Shown here: positions 16,976 to 26,149 of the stretch, one piece after another | How the letters are laid out: each line of letters begins with the position of its first letter | Numbering within the stretch: the stretch's first letter is position 1 | Source of the DNA: Acidobacteriota bacterium | GTDB lineage: Bacteria > Acidobacteriota > Terriglobia > Terriglobales > Acidobacteriaceae | Assembly (NCBI GenBank): GCA_021818585.1 | Contig: JAKATU010000062.1 | Coordinates: forward strand, 1 to 44,143 | Length of the DNA: 44,143 nucleotides | Direction of reading: 5' to 3' | The notes under the pieces: model-generated | What the model saw: only the letters and a program-made list of their open reading frames with translations | Database searches by the model: none | Told to the model about the DNA's origin: nothing | Program-made: the position numbers and the translations under genes

Positions 16976-19228
16976 TTAGTTCCATTTGGTGGGCACGGGC
17001 TGCTCGGGCTTGAGGTACATTTCAAACTCGGCGAGGATGCGCTGGAAGAGCTCAGTGCGCGCATTGGGCCCGGCGATGGAGTGGGTTTTGCGCGGGAAGA
17101 GGTTGTAGTCGTAGGGAACGCCCGCGTCAATGAGCTTCTGGATGTATTGGATGGTGTTGGAGAGGTGTACGTTGTCGTCTCCAGTGCCGCCGGCGATGAG
17201 CAGGTGTCCGTGGATGTTGGCAGCGGAGTTGACGACGGAGTCTGCTCGGTAATTGGCGGCGTCGTTGCCTGGCAGGCCCATGTAGCGCTCGGTGTAGATG
17301 CTGTCGTAATTGCGCCAGTCGGTGACGGGTGCTACGGAAACGCCGACGCGGAAACGTTCAGAGTGCGAGAGCGCGTAGAGCGTGAAGGTGCCGCCCCAGC
17401 TCCAGCCCCACCAGCCGAGGCGATGCGGGTCGAGCTCAGGGTATTTAGCGAGAACCTGGTCGATGGAGGCGAGCTGGTCGGCAAGCTCGGGCGGGCCGAA
17501 GTTGTGATAGCAGACCTGCTCGAAGGCGCGTCCACGCCCGCCCATGCCGCGATTGTCGACATGAAGGACAGCGAAGCCGTGCTCGGTGAGGAGCTCGTCC
17601 CAGAAGAAGGATTTGCCGCCCCAGCTATCGGTGGCGGTGCCTACTGCGGGGCCGCCGTAGGGATTGACGATGAGCGGAATGCTGTGCGCGGCCTGATGGC
17701 CCCGCGGCAGCAGGAGCGTGCCGTAGAGCGTAGTGTGGCCGTCAGCCGCGGTGAGCGTGAGCAGCACGGGTTGATGCAGGTCGCGGTCGGTGATGGGCGT
17801 GGAGGTCCAGAAGGGATGGCAGACGCCCTGCGGGTTGCAAAAGGCCACGGCGGGCGGAGTGCTGCGGTTAGAGTATTCGTCAATGTACGACGAGCCGTGC
17901 GGTGGGAACCTGGGATGATGCACGCCGGTGAATTTTGAGATGAGGTGCTTGTGGCTGCCGTCGAGATTGACGGCCCAGATTTCGCGCACAGCGGGGTTGC
18001 CCTGGTTGGAAACGTAGTAGATGGTTCCGGTGGCGTCATCGACGGACTGGATGGACTGGACCTCGTAGTCTCCGTGCTCGACTTCGTTTTCGAGATGCGC
18101 GGGAACGGCCATGGGCGCGGCGATGTCGTAGCTGTAGCGGTAGATGTGCGTGTGGCCGTCCTGCCAGCTGAGAACGAGGAACTGGCCGTTGTCGAGGAAG
18201 GTGACACTGTAGACATCGTTGAAGTATTTGGGCTCGGTCTGGGCGAGGGCGAGCTTGACTGCGCCGGTGTTGACGTTGGCGAAGTAGATGTTCTCGTGCT
18301 TCTGGGCGCGGTCGAGGGTTTCAATCCAGACGATGTCATTGTTGACCCAGCCGAAGCGCGGGATGTAGTCATTGCCCTGGCTGATGGGGAGATCGATCCA
18401 GCGGGTGGCGCCGCCGGCGGCGTTGACGATGCCGACGCGGACGCCGGGGTTGGGGTCGCCGGGCTGCGGGTAGCGCTGCCACCACTGGATGCGGGCGTGG
18501 ACGGGGAGCCAGTCCTCAATGGGGTAGAGCGGAACGTGCTGCTCGTTCATCTGGAGGTAGGCGATTTTTTTGGAGTCTGGCGACCAGAAATAATTGCTGC
18601 GGACGTTGAGCTCTTCGAGATACACCCAATCGATACCGCCATTGAGCAGGGTGTGCGAGCCGGTGCTGGTGAGGGCGCGTGCGTGGGAACCGTCGTGCGC
18701 GGGCTGGACGTAGAGGTTGTTGTTGCGGAGATAGGAGATGTAGCTGCCGCTGGGCGAGAACTGCGGATTGTCGCCGCTTTCCATGCCGGTGTTGCCCACC
18801 TGCTGGCCCTTGCCGGATTTGGCGTTGAAGAGCCAGAGCTCGCCGTTGGTATCAAAGAGAATCTGCTTCGAGTCGGGAGCCCAGATGTAGTCCGGCTCAC
18901 CGTAGCGGTCGCGATGATCTCGATCCTGCTCGGTGATGGGCGCGTCGAGGAGCGGCGTGAGCTTGGCGGCGGGAATAACGATGCGCGAGGTCGCGCCGCC
19001 CACGACAAACTCGCGGAGGTTGTTGTCGCCGTCGAGGTAGGTGACCTGTTTGGAGTCCGGCGCCCAGTAGATTTGGGAGGGCCGGCTGCCGGTGAGGCTG
19101 CCGCCGGCCCAGATGCCTTTTACGGTCCAGGGTTTTATCTTTTGCGCATGCAGTGAGGGCAGGCAAAGAGCGGCGAGCGCAAGGGCAAGAGTGAATGAGG
19201 CAGCGTTGCGAAGCGGCACGCGGGTCAT
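16976..19228 (-). CDS. Exported S9 family prolyl oligopeptidase (DPP IV-like)
   Basis: 750-residue serine peptidase of the S9B/DPP IV type, removing dipeptides (usually X-Pro) from oligopeptides in the periplasm. A signal peptide covers about residues 1-28 (FTLALALAALCLPSLHAQ). Residues about 35-490 form the beta-propeller with WAPDSKQVTYLD- and WSPDSKKIAYL-type blades. The catalytic alpha/beta domain occupies the last 250 residues: NPYGGPAVGTATDSWGG, the nucleophile in GWWGWSWGGTFTL, Asp in GTGDDNVH and His in FPRKTHSIAG. GVYLEELNVRSNYF-type residues in the propeller (here DWVYLEELNVRSNYFW) match the Glu-Glu motif that binds the substrate N terminus. A GGAG site lies 8 nt before the ATG. It leads the operon with the MBL and TauE genes. 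Confidence 0.94.
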   Translation of the reverse strand: MTRVPLRNAASFTLALALAALCLPSLHAQKIKPWTVKGIWAGGSLTGSRPSQIYWAPDSKQVTYLDGDNNLREFVVGGATSRIVIPAAKLTPLLDAPITEQDRDHRDRYGEPDYIWAPDSKQILFDTNGELWLFNAKSGKGQQVGNTGMESGDNPQFSPSGSYISYLRNNNLYVQPAHDGSHARALTSTGSHTLLNGGIDWVYLEELNVRSNYFWSPDSKKIAYLQMNEQHVPLYPIEDWLPVHARIQWWQRYPQPGDPNPGVRVGIVNAAGGATRWIDLPISQGNDYIPRFGWVNNDIVWIETLDRAQKHENIYFANVNTGAVKLALAQTEPKYFNDVYSVTFLDNGQFLVLSWQDGHTHIYRYSYDIAAPMAVPAHLENEVEHGDYEVQSIQSVDDATGTIYYVSNQGNPAVREIWAVNLDGSHKHLISKFTGVHHPRFPPHGSSYIDEYSNRSTPPAVAFCNPQGVCHPFWTSTPITDRDLHQPVLLTLTAADGHTTLYGTLLLPRGHQAAHSIPLIVNPYGGPAVGTATDSWGGKSFFWDELLTEHGFAVLHVDNRGMGGRGRAFEQVCYHNFGPPELADQLASIDQVLAKYPELDPHRLGWWGWSWGGTFTLYALSHSERFRVGVSVAPVTDWRNYDSIYTERYMGLPGNDAANYRADSVVNSAANIHGHLLIAGGTGDDNVHLSNTIQYIQKLIDAGVPYDYNLFPRKTHSIAGPNARTELFQRILAEFEMYLKPEQPVPTKWN

Positions 19229-19322
19229 GGGAAGCTCCAGAGATAGAACTTTCGCGCGGGGAGGCGAAAGAAGATTCTAGAGCAAAGCGCATGGAAATAG
19301 CGTCGCTGCGAAAAGGTTGTTG

Positions 19323-20585
19323 CTATTCGTATTTGAGGGATTCGACGGGGTCCATTTGTGCGGCGCGGTTGGCCGGGAGGGTTCCGAAGATGATGCCGAC
19401 GAGGGTGGATGTGCCCATGGCGATGATGACGGACCAGCCTGAGATGGGGATATCGAATGCGGTGAAAAAGCGCACGGAGAGCGGCATGGCGATGCCGATG
19501 GCCGAGCCGACGGCGCCTCCTGCGAGGGAGATCATGATGGCTTCGAGCAGGAATTGCAGGCGAATTTCGTGAGCGGTGGCGCCGAGGGCCTTGCGGATGC
19601 CGATTTCGCGGATGCGGGCACGCACGGTGGCCAGCATGATGTTCATGATGCCGACGCCGCCCACGGCCAGCGTGATGGCGGAGATGAGAAAGAGGATGAT
19701 GGTGAGCGCGTTGGCGATGACTCCGGCCACGGTGATGAGCTGGGTGAGCGTGGAAGCTGTATAGACAGAGTTGGGCTGGTGCCGCGCGCTGACGATCTTG
19801 ACTATTTCCTTGGCGGTGGCCTGGACGTCGGCGCGGTCGCGTGTCGAGAAGAAGATGTCCTGCACGTAGTCGGTGCCGGTGAAGTAGCGCGCGACGGAGT
19901 AGGGGATGAGGATGGTTTTGTCGCGAATCTCAGACTGGCCGAAGGTGTTTACGCTCTCTTTGAAAGTGCCGACGATGGTGAAGGGGATGCCGCTGATCTG
20001 GAAGGTCTGATTAATGGCGGCGTTGGCGCTTCCATACATCTGGCGGGCGAGCGGAATGGTGATGTCGGCGACTTTCTCGTGGGTATTTTCGTCTTCGTCA
20101 TCGAAGAAACGGCCAGTGGTGACCTTGAGGTTGCGAATCTGCCGGTAGGGCGGCATGACGCCGAGGACGAGGACGTCCTGCTGGATGCCGCTGCCGACAT
20201 TGATGCGGTCGTGCATTTGCAGAATGGGCGAGGATGCGGCGATTTCCGGCACGTCCTCATCGACGGCGCGCATGTCGTCGAGGCGGAGATAGTCTGTGTG
20301 GTAATTGCTGACGCTGCCGCCGCCGCCGCCTGCGTATTCGAGGTCGATCCAGTTGGTACCTATGCTTTCAATCTCGTGCAGGATGTACTGCTTGCCGGTG
20401 AGGGCGATGGTGACGACGAGGATGAGCGACATGGAGCCGATGACCATGCCCAGCGCGGTGAGGGCAAAGCGCACCTTGCTGGCACGGAAGCTGTCCACGG
20501 CAATGTGCACGATTTCTTTAACGCCCATGGTGCGTTTGGCGCTGGCCAGGGTACTTTCGAAGCTTCTTTGGGTCGAGGCTGGCAT
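19323..20585 (-). CDS. MacB/FtsX-type ABC transporter permease
   Basis: 420-residue inner-membrane protein with one N-terminal helix (about 33-57, FALTALGMVIGSMSLILVVTIALTG), a large periplasmic domain (about 60-285, MacB_PCD type) and three C-terminal helices in an FtsX domain. Motifs include VGGVGIMNIMLATVRARIREIGIRKALGA and LPANRAAQMDPVESLKYE, which are typical of MacB-like permeases in mechanotransmission ABC systems (export of peptides, lipoproteins or antimicrobials). There is no adjacent gene for the ATP-binding subunit or for a MacA-like adaptor, so it must pair with components encoded elsewhere. It is transcribed alone, about 115 bp after the M29 gene. Function beyond the family is open. 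Confidence 0.9.
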   Translation of the reverse strand: MPASTQRSFESTLASAKRTMGVKEIVHIAVDSFRASKVRFALTALGMVIGSMSLILVVTIALTGKQYILHEIESIGTNWIDLEYAGGGGGSVSNYHTDYLRLDDMRAVDEDVPEIAASSPILQMHDRINVGSGIQQDVLVLGVMPPYRQIRNLKVTTGRFFDDEDENTHEKVADITIPLARQMYGSANAAINQTFQISGIPFTIVGTFKESVNTFGQSEIRDKTILIPYSVARYFTGTDYVQDIFFSTRDRADVQATAKEIVKIVSARHQPNSVYTASTLTQLITVAGVIANALTIILFLISAITLAVGGVGIMNIMLATVRARIREIGIRKALGATAHEIRLQFLLEAIMISLAGGAVGSAIGIAMPLSVRFFTAFDIPISGWSVIIAMGTSTLVGIIFGTLPANRAAQMDPVESLKYE

Positions 20586-20652
20586 GTGCTCTATTTATGA
20601 ATGCGCGGGAAGGGTTGCTGGTTTCAAATTTGCAGCCTGAATGACGGAAATA

Positions 20653-20687
20653 CGCCCTCCCGTGATGTTTGGATGCCGGGGAGGGCG
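20653..20687. terminator. Hairpin downstream of the M29 aminopeptidase gene
   Basis: CGCCCTCCC (20653-20661) pairs with GGGAGGGCG (20679-20687), a 9-bp GC-rich stem with a 17-nt loop, 14 bp after the stop of the M29 gene. The flank on the minus strand is TATTTCC, so the T-tract is weak. It is likely to slow or stop transcription before the permease gene; efficiency is uncertain. Confidence 0.5.
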
Positions 20688-20700
20688 CGGATGATTGCAG

Positions 20701-21966
20701 TTATTCGGTGACCCACTCGCCTTTGCGCATGAGCGGCTCGGTTTTGCCGTCGGCATGCACGCCGTCGATGTCGATTTCGCCGGAGCCGATCATCCAATCC
20801 ACATGGATGAGGCTCTCGTTGGCGCCGCGGGCGGCGAGATCCGCGGGGGTGAGGTTTCCGGCATTCTCAAAACAGGAACTGTAGGCCTGGCCAAGCGCGA
20901 TGTGGCAGGCGGCGTTTTCGTCAAAGAGCGTGTTGTAAAAGAGAATGCCGCTGGCGGAGATGGGCGAAGAGTGGGGCACGAGCGCGACCTCGCCAAGGCG
21001 GCGTCCGCCTTCGTCAGTGTCGATCATTTTATGCAGGACGGATTCTCCGGCGGCGGCATGCGCCTCGACGATGCGGCCATTTTCGAAGCGGACTTCAATG
21101 TCCTGAATCAATGTGCCCTGGTGGGAGAGCGGCTTGGTGCTGCGTACGGTGCCGTCGGCGCGGTTCTTGTGCGGCGTGGTGAAGATCTCTTCCGTGGGCA
21201 TGTTGGGGATGCAGTATGCGCCGTTGAGGGCGACGCTGCCGCCGCCGAGCCACATGTGATCGTCGGCGAGGCCCACGCGGAGATTGGTGCCGGGGCCGTT
21301 GTATTGCAGCGCATGGAAGCGTTTGGCGTTCATGTAGTCAGCGCGCTTGTGCAGGTTGGCGTCGTGGGCCTTCCATGCGGCCACCGGATCGGGCTGATCG
21401 ATGCGGCAGGCGACAAAGATGGCGTCCCAGAGCTTTTCCACGGCCTGCTCCACGGGAATGCCGGGGAAGACAAGCGTGGCCCAGTCAGGTGTGGCCGCTG
21501 CGAGGATGTTCCAGTTGATGTTGAACTTGGTGATCTGTTCCATGGCCGGGCGGTAGGCCCTGGACTGGGAGCGGTTGGCGCGGCTGACCTTTTCGGGGTC
21601 TTCATTGGCGAGCAGCGCGGGGTTGGAGCAGTAGATGGCCTGGCGTGCGGCGCCGTTGCGGTATGCCTGCGCCATGCCCTCGTAGAGCCAGTCCGCGGCT
21701 ACGTCAAAGCTTTCGCTGCGGCCGTACTGGTAGCGCAGGAGCGATGAGGGTTCGTCAGTGAGCAGCGTGGTGACGAGATTTGCGCCGGCCTTGTAGGCCT
21801 GGGCGGTGACGCGGCGTACCAGCGGCAGGGCGTCGACGGTGGAGGTAAGGACCATCTGCTGGCCTTCCTGCAGGCCAAGGCCAACCCTGACTGCGACTTC
21901 AGCAAGGCGATCCAGTTTCTCTTCAAATGTCAGCGCCGTTGCGGGGGCTGTTGCGGCATTGCTCAT
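20701..21966 (-). CDS. M29 family aminopeptidase (AmpS-like)
   Basis: 421-residue cytoplasmic metallo-aminopeptidase of family M29 (aminopeptidase T/S/II type), releasing N-terminal residues from short peptides with two divalent metal ions. The start at 21966 is supported by AGAGGAG 8-9 nt upstream; an earlier in-frame start lacks a site. Family features in order are GLGLQEGQQMVLTSTVDALPLVR, GANLVTTLLTD, the VFPGIPVEQAVEKLWDAIF segment, NMPTEEIFTTPHKNRADGTV (metal-ligand Glu region) and the C-terminal SSCFENAGNLTPADLAARGANES followed by HVDWMIGSGEIDIDGV (further ligands). No signal peptide is present. It stands as a single gene with its own terminator-like hairpin. Confidence 0.93.
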   Translation of the reverse strand: MSNAATAPATALTFEEKLDRLAEVAVRVGLGLQEGQQMVLTSTVDALPLVRRVTAQAYKAGANLVTTLLTDEPSSLLRYQYGRSESFDVAADWLYEGMAQAYRNGAARQAIYCSNPALLANEDPEKVSRANRSQSRAYRPAMEQITKFNINWNILAAATPDWATLVFPGIPVEQAVEKLWDAIFVACRIDQPDPVAAWKAHDANLHKRADYMNAKRFHALQYNGPGTNLRVGLADDHMWLGGGSVALNGAYCIPNMPTEEIFTTPHKNRADGTVRSTKPLSHQGTLIQDIEVRFENGRIVEAHAAAGESVLHKMIDTDEGGRRLGEVALVPHSSPISASGILFYNTLFDENAACHIALGQAYSSCFENAGNLTPADLAARGANESLIHVDWMIGSGEIDIDGVHADGKTEPLMRKGEWVTE

Positions 21967-22041
21967 GAAATCACTCCTCTTCGCATTATTCACTATTTAC
22001 CGAACGTGCCATTGTACCGGCAGGCGGGCCGGACGGGAGGC

Positions 22042-22884
22042 TTATGTCTTTTGCGCGATCACAACGCGGGGAATGCCCTGCAGATCAGGCACGAAGGCGA
22101 GGTTTTGCCAGCCGGCGAGCAACTGGGTTAGGGATGGCTGCTGGCCGTGGCCGAGTTCCATGAGGAGCCAGCCGCCGGGGACGAGAGCCTGGCGAGCCTG
22201 CGGAATGAGGCGGTGATAGAGTTCGAGACCGGATGGGCCGGCGAAGAGTGCGCAGTGCGGCTCGAAGTCGCGGACCTGCGGCTCCAGTTGGTCGCTGGCG
22301 GGGACGTAGGGCGGATTGGAGAGGATGATGTGAAAATTTTCGTTGGGGAGGGCCGCGAGCAGGTCGGACTCGACGAAGCGGATGGCTGCGTGGTGCTTGG
22401 CGGCATTTTCGTGGGCGATGGCGAGGGCTGCGGGGGAAATGTCTGCTGCGGTGACGGCGGCTTGTGGTCGATGCGCGGCGATGGCGATGGCGATGGCTCC
22501 GGAGCCTGTGCCTACGTCGAGGATGCGCGTGGGTTGGCAGGTGATTTGACTTGGAGGGATGCGGGCGAGTGCGGCTTCGACGAGGTGTTCGGTTTCCGGG
22601 CGGGGGATGAGCACGTCGGGCGTGACGCGGAGGGTGAGGCCGAAGAAGTCCTGCCGGCCGGTGATGTACTGGATGGGCTCGTGGCGGGCGCGGCGGGCGA
22701 TGAGGTTCTCGTATTGCGTGAGCTGCTCGGGGGTGATCTCGGCCTCAGGCTGCGTGAGGAGCCATGCGCGGTCGCGATGGAGGGTGTGGAGCAGCAGCAG
22801 CTCGGCGTCGCGACGGGCTGTGGGCAGGCTGGCGAGGCGCTGGGTTCCCAGTGTGAGCGCCTCGCCGGCGGAGGTGGGTTTCAT
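22042..22884 (-). CDS. prmC: Release factor glutamine methyltransferase PrmC
   Basis: N5-glutamine methyltransferase (HemK/PrmC) that methylates the Gln of the GGQ motif in release factors, increasing termination efficiency. The 280-residue protein has the N-terminal helical domain (ELLLLHTLHRDRAWLL, RRARHEPIQYITG, then FFGLTLRVTPDVLIPRPETE) and the SAM domain with ILDVGTGSGAIAIAIAAHRPQ. The diagnostic NPPY motif is in IILSNPPYVPASD. It starts 8 bp after the prfA stop, and RF1 is its substrate, so the pair forms a functional operon, as in many bacteria. Confidence 0.96.
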   Translation of the reverse strand: MKPTSAGEALTLGTQRLASLPTARRDAELLLLHTLHRDRAWLLTQPEAEITPEQLTQYENLIARRARHEPIQYITGRQDFFGLTLRVTPDVLIPRPETEHLVEAALARIPPSQITCQPTRILDVGTGSGAIAIAIAAHRPQAAVTAADISPAALAIAHENAAKHHAAIRFVESDLLAALPNENFHIILSNPPYVPASDQLEPQVRDFEPHCALFAGPSGLELYHRLIPQARQALVPGGWLLMELGHGQQPSLTQLLAGWQNLAFVPDLQGIPRVVIAQKT

Positions 22885-22892
22885 CGCGTGAG

Positions 22893-23969
22893 TTATGCCA
22901 CGGCTTCGGCGTCTGCCTTGAGGCGCTCGGCGTTGAAATGCGCGGTGAGTGCGTCGATGACCGGCTGGAGCTTGCCCTGCATGACCTCGGTGAGCTGGTG
23001 CAGTGTGAGGCCGATGCGGTGGTCGGTGAGGCGGTTTTGCGGGAAGTTGTAGGTGCGGATCTTCTCGCTGCGGTCGCCGCTGCCGACCTGCGATTTGCGC
23101 TCCCTGGCCAGCTCCTGCTGCTGACGTTCCATCTCCTGCTCGTAGAGGCGCGAGCGGAGGACGCGCAGGGCTTTTTCGCGGTTTTTGATCTGTGATTTTT
23201 CGTCCTGGCAGCTGACCACGGTGTTGGTGGGCAGGTGGGTGATGCGCACGGCCGAGTATGTGGTGTTGACGGACTGGCCTCCGGGACCGGAGGAGCAGAA
23301 GGTGTCGATGCGGATATCCTTGGCTTCGATTTTGACGTCGACGTCTTCAGCCTCGGGCAGCACGGCGACGGTGATGGCCGAGGTGTGGACGCGACCCTGC
23401 GTCTCCGTGGCGGGGACGCGCTGCACGCGATGGACGCCGCTCTCATACTTCATCTGCGAGTAGACGTGGTCGCCTTCGATGATGGCGATGACTTCCTTCA
23501 TGCCGCCGACCGAGGACTCGGATGAAGAGAGAATTTCGACCTTCCAGCGGCGCAGTTCTGCGAAGCGGGCGTACATGCGGAAGACTTCCGCGGCAAAGAG
23601 CGAGGCTTCGTCGCCGCCGGTGCCGGCGCGGATTTCGAGCACGACGTTCTTCTCGTCGTTGGGGTCTTTGGGCAGCAGAAGAATCTTGAGGTCTGCTTCG
23701 ATTTTGGGTTCGCGCTCTTCGAGCGTGGCGAGCTCTTCTTCGGCCATGGCGCGGATGTCGGGGTCGCTCTCGGTGAGCATGGCGCGCGCGTCGGCGATGC
23801 CCTGGCGCACCTCGCGGTATTCGCGGAACTTGTTGACCAGCCCTTCCAGGTCGCGGTGCTGCTTGGCGGTCTTCTGGTACTTTTGCTGGTCGGAGATGAT
23901 CTCCGGCTCGGCCAACTGGCGACCCAGCTCTTCGTAGCGGGTTTCAATTTGTTCGAGGCGTTCAAACAT
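22893..23969 (-). CDS. prfA: Peptide chain release factor 1
   Basis: Recognises UAA and UAG in the ribosomal A site and triggers peptide release. The 358 residues match the family (360 in E. coli). The N-terminal helical domain is coiled-coil rich. PAT at residues 186-188 ([12 protein letters not shown]) is the RF1 stop-codon-reading tripeptide, which separates it from RF2. GGQ is at 230-232 in [32 protein letters not shown] and the C-terminal [13 protein letters not shown] are also as expected. No strong Shine-Dalgarno sequence is visible before the ATG. Followed directly by prmC. Confidence 0.97.
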   Translation of the reverse strand: MFERLEQIETRYEELGRQLAEPEIISDQQKYQKTAKQHRDLEGLVNKFREYREVRQGIADARAMLTESDPDIRAMAEEELATLEEREPKIEADLKILLLPKDPNDEKNVVLEIRAGTGGDEASLFAAEVFRMYARFAELRRWKVEILSSSESSVGGMKEVIAIIEGDHVYSQMKYESGVHRVQRVPATETQGRVHTSAITVAVLPEAEDVDVKIEAKDIRIDTFCSSGPGGQSVNTTYSAVRITHLPTNTVVSCQDEKSQIKNREKALRVLRSRLYEQEMERQQQELARERKSQVGSGDRSEKIRTYNFPQNRLTDHRIGLTLHQLTEVMQGKLQPVIDALTAHFNAERLKADAEAVA

Positions 23970-24122
23970 GGGATTGTGGCGCTCCAGTCGTCGCGGAAAT
24001 CAATGGGAAAAGTGGAAAAAAGGCGGACGGGTGTGTCTGCGGCTAAGGCCGCTAACGATGGGCGCCGAGCTGGCGGATCCGCTGCATACCTTTATTTTAC
24101 CGCTTTTCGCGTATTAAAACCT

Positions 24123-25124
24123 CTAGTTTGGACTGGTAGCCATGAGGTGCGGCAGCAGGAAGTGGAAGAAGTTACTGCTGTTGGAGTTGAGGCAGACGTG
24201 GGCGTTGGGCAGGCCGGCGGTGATGAGGGTGTAGCCCTTGCTGTTGACGGTGATGTGCAGCGGCGTGGTGGGGCAGAGCGAAGGCCGGATGACGTAGGCC
24301 ATGGCCATGGCGTCATAAAGCGTGGGCGTGGCCTGCTCGCTGGAGGCCATCCACTCGCTGGTGAGCTGGGCGAGCGCATTGGTGAGGGGCGTGCCGGAGC
24401 CGAAAAGGATGGGGCGCATGACCTCGTCGAGCTTCAGTTGCGTGGAGTCGAGCGGCATCATGTAGATGGGTACGCCGGAGGTGAAGAGCGCCTGCGATGC
24501 GGGAACGTCCATGGCGACGTTGTACTCGGCATCGGGACCGTGGCTGGGCTGGTAGCCGAGGTCGCCGTAGCCCCGATGAATGGACCCGCCCATGAGCACG
24601 ATGCGCTTGAGCTGGCGAAAGGCGGCCGGATTGCGCTTGATGAGCGCGCCGATGTTGCTGTAGGGAGCGATGGCGACGAGCGTGATCTGGTGGGGGTAGC
24701 GATGAATTTCGCGGATAAGGAAACTGATCGCGTCGGGGAATCCTTCCACGGCGAGCGGCTGCGCCTCAGCCCATTTGGCCTGCGAGAAGACGGCGGTGGG
24801 TTTGGTGGTGGGTCCTGCTGTGACGGGGATGCCACGATGATCGGTGACGTCGAGGAAGCGCTGCACGAGGCGCGCGCGCAATTGCGTGTTGCCCCACGCA
24901 GTGGTGACGCCGAGCAGGTCAACCTGTTTGGGCGACTGGAGCGCGAGGGCGAGCGCGTAGGCGTCGTCGATGTCGTCGCCGATGTCGGTATCGAGAATGA
25001 TTTTTTGCGGGGCGGTGGCCTTTGCGGCGGACGATGCGGGATGGTGCGCCGGTTGGGCGAATATTGGCATCGGCGTGAAGAGGAGCGAAAGCAGGAGCGG
25101 AATCAGCGGAGCCTTTGAGAACAA
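24123..25124 (-). CDS. Exported nucleoside hydrolase (IunH-like)
   Basis: Hydrolyses the N-glycosidic bond of ribonucleosides to ribose and base, in nucleoside salvage. The calcium-binding signature KIILDTDIGDDIDDAYALALAL lies at about 40-61, followed by GVTTAWGNTQLRARLVQRFL, IAPYSNIGALIKRNP and VLMGGSIHRGYGD, all typical. I chose a TTG at 25124 because GGGGAG lies 7 nt upstream and the product then begins with a clear signal peptide (FSKAPLIPLLLSLLFTPMPI, cleavage after AQ). No ATG in this frame gives a better start: the nearest upstream one (25160) lies inside the CDF gene. The resulting protein has 333 residues and should act in the periplasm, unlike the cytoplasmic E. coli enzymes. It starts 13 bp after the CDF exporter gene, so the two are probably co-transcribed. 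Confidence 0.88.
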   Translation of the reverse strand: MFSKAPLIPLLLSLLFTPMPIFAQPAHHPASSAAKATAPQKIILDTDIGDDIDDAYALALALQSPKQVDLLGVTTAWGNTQLRARLVQRFLDVTDHRGIPVTAGPTTKPTAVFSQAKWAEAQPLAVEGFPDAISFLIREIHRYPHQITLVAIAPYSNIGALIKRNPAAFRQLKRIVLMGGSIHRGYGDLGYQPSHGPDAEYNVAMDVPASQALFTSGVPIYMMPLDSTQLKLDEVMRPILFGSGTPLTNALAQLTSEWMASSEQATPTLYDAMAMAYVIRPSLCPTTPLHITVNSKGYTLITAGLPNAHVCLNSNSSNFFHFLLPHLMATSPN

Positions 25125-25137
25125 GACGAGTCTCCCC

Positions 25138-26082
25138 TCAGTGAAAGTGACCGTGCGCATGACTGTGGCTGTGATCGTGATCGGCTTCGAGCAGCGCGGC
25201 GCAACCATCGGCCACGTCGCAGGCTGCGTTTTCAAACTGCACGGTGGCGTGGAGAATGTGAAACCTGTCGTGGAGCACGGTGCGTATGCGGCCGAGGATG
25301 GCGCAACTTTCGGAGGGAGGAATGTCGGCAATCTCAATGTGGGTGGCGAGCGCGCGGCTGTTGGAGCCGAGGCTCCAGACGTGGAGATCGTGCACGCCCT
25401 CAACGCCTTCAATCTCTTCGAGTCTCAGCCGTATTTCATCGATGGAGATGCCGTGCGGCGTGCCTTCGAGCAGGATGTTGAGGGTTTCGCGCACGATGCC
25501 GTAGGAGGACCAGAAGATCATGGCGGCGATGGCGATGGAGAGCGCGGGGTCGATCCAGACCAGGCCGGTGTATAGGATGGCCAGGCCGCCGACGATGACG
25601 GCGGCGGTGGAGAGCGTGTCGCCGAGCATGTGGATGAAGACGCTGCGAATGTTGACGTCTTTGCCGACGCGCCAGAGCATGGCGGCGATAATTCCGTTCA
25701 TGATGACGCCGGCGGCGGCGACGATCATCATGACGTTGGCTTCAATTACATGCGGATGCTCGAAGCGGTGGATGGCTTCGACCGCGATCCAGATGGAGAT
25801 AAGGATGAGAGCGAGCGCATTGAGGAAAGCGGCGAGCACGCCGGCGCGCTGGTAGCCGAAGGTCTTCTGGTCGTTGGGCGGGCGGCCCTGAAAGTAAACG
25901 GCAACGAAGGAGAGGATGAGCGCGAGCGCGTCCGATGCGTTGTGCCCGGCCTCTGAGACCAGCGCCAGTGAGTGCGCGTGCAGGCCGGCGATAAACGTGA
26001 TGACCGTGTAGCAGAGGGTGACTACGAAGGAGATTCGCAGGACGCGCTGCATCTTTGCCGTGGGTGTGCCGTGGACGTGCAT
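25138..26082 (-). CDS. Cation diffusion facilitator, zinc-type exporter (CzcD/ZnT-like)
   Basis: Inner-membrane divalent-cation/proton antiporter that removes zinc and related ions from the cytoplasm. The 314-residue frame from 26082 has six transmembrane segments. The metal site has H47 and D51 (EAGHNASD) in TM2 and H151 and D155 (FIHMLGDT) in TM5, the His/Asp pattern of zinc-selective members; iron or manganese types have Asp at the His position. The sequence GEDQRxYGYxR-like (here QKTFGYQRAGVLAAFLN) follows TM2. A cytoplasmic C-terminal domain (EGVEGVHDLHVWSLGSN) and a His-rich tail HDHSHSHAHGHFH finish the protein and could bind metal. A further start is possible at 26052. The open frame extends upstream without support. 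It probably heads an operon with the nucleoside hydrolase. Confidence 0.92.
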   Translation of the reverse strand: MHVHGTPTAKMQRVLRISFVVTLCYTVITFIAGLHAHSLALVSEAGHNASDALALILSFVAVYFQGRPPNDQKTFGYQRAGVLAAFLNALALILISIWIAVEAIHRFEHPHVIEANVMMIVAAAGVIMNGIIAAMLWRVGKDVNIRSVFIHMLGDTLSTAAVIVGGLAILYTGLVWIDPALSIAIAAMIFWSSYGIVRETLNILLEGTPHGISIDEIRLRLEEIEGVEGVHDLHVWSLGSNSRALATHIEIADIPPSESCAILGRIRTVLHDRFHILHATVQFENAACDVADGCAALLEADHDHSHSHAHGHFH

Positions 26083-26149
26083 CTGATAACAGTGTAGATG
26101 CGGGCGGGTGCTGCGGGTGGGGTTCTTTTCAGGGGATGAAGCAGAGTGG

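Noticed and set aside
16961..19156. Long plus-strand open frames opposite the S9 peptidase gene
   Set aside because: Antisense shadows with the same biased composition and no recognisable domain. The minus-strand gene has an intact catalytic triad and signal peptide.
20695..21747. 350-codon plus-strand frame opposite the M29 aminopeptidase gene
   Set aside because: Shadow of a clear gene, without ribosome site or family similarity.
23856..25118. 420-codon plus-strand frame opposite prfA and the nucleoside hydrolase gene
   Set aside because: It runs across two unrelated minus-strand genes and the gap between them and has only composition-biased sequence.
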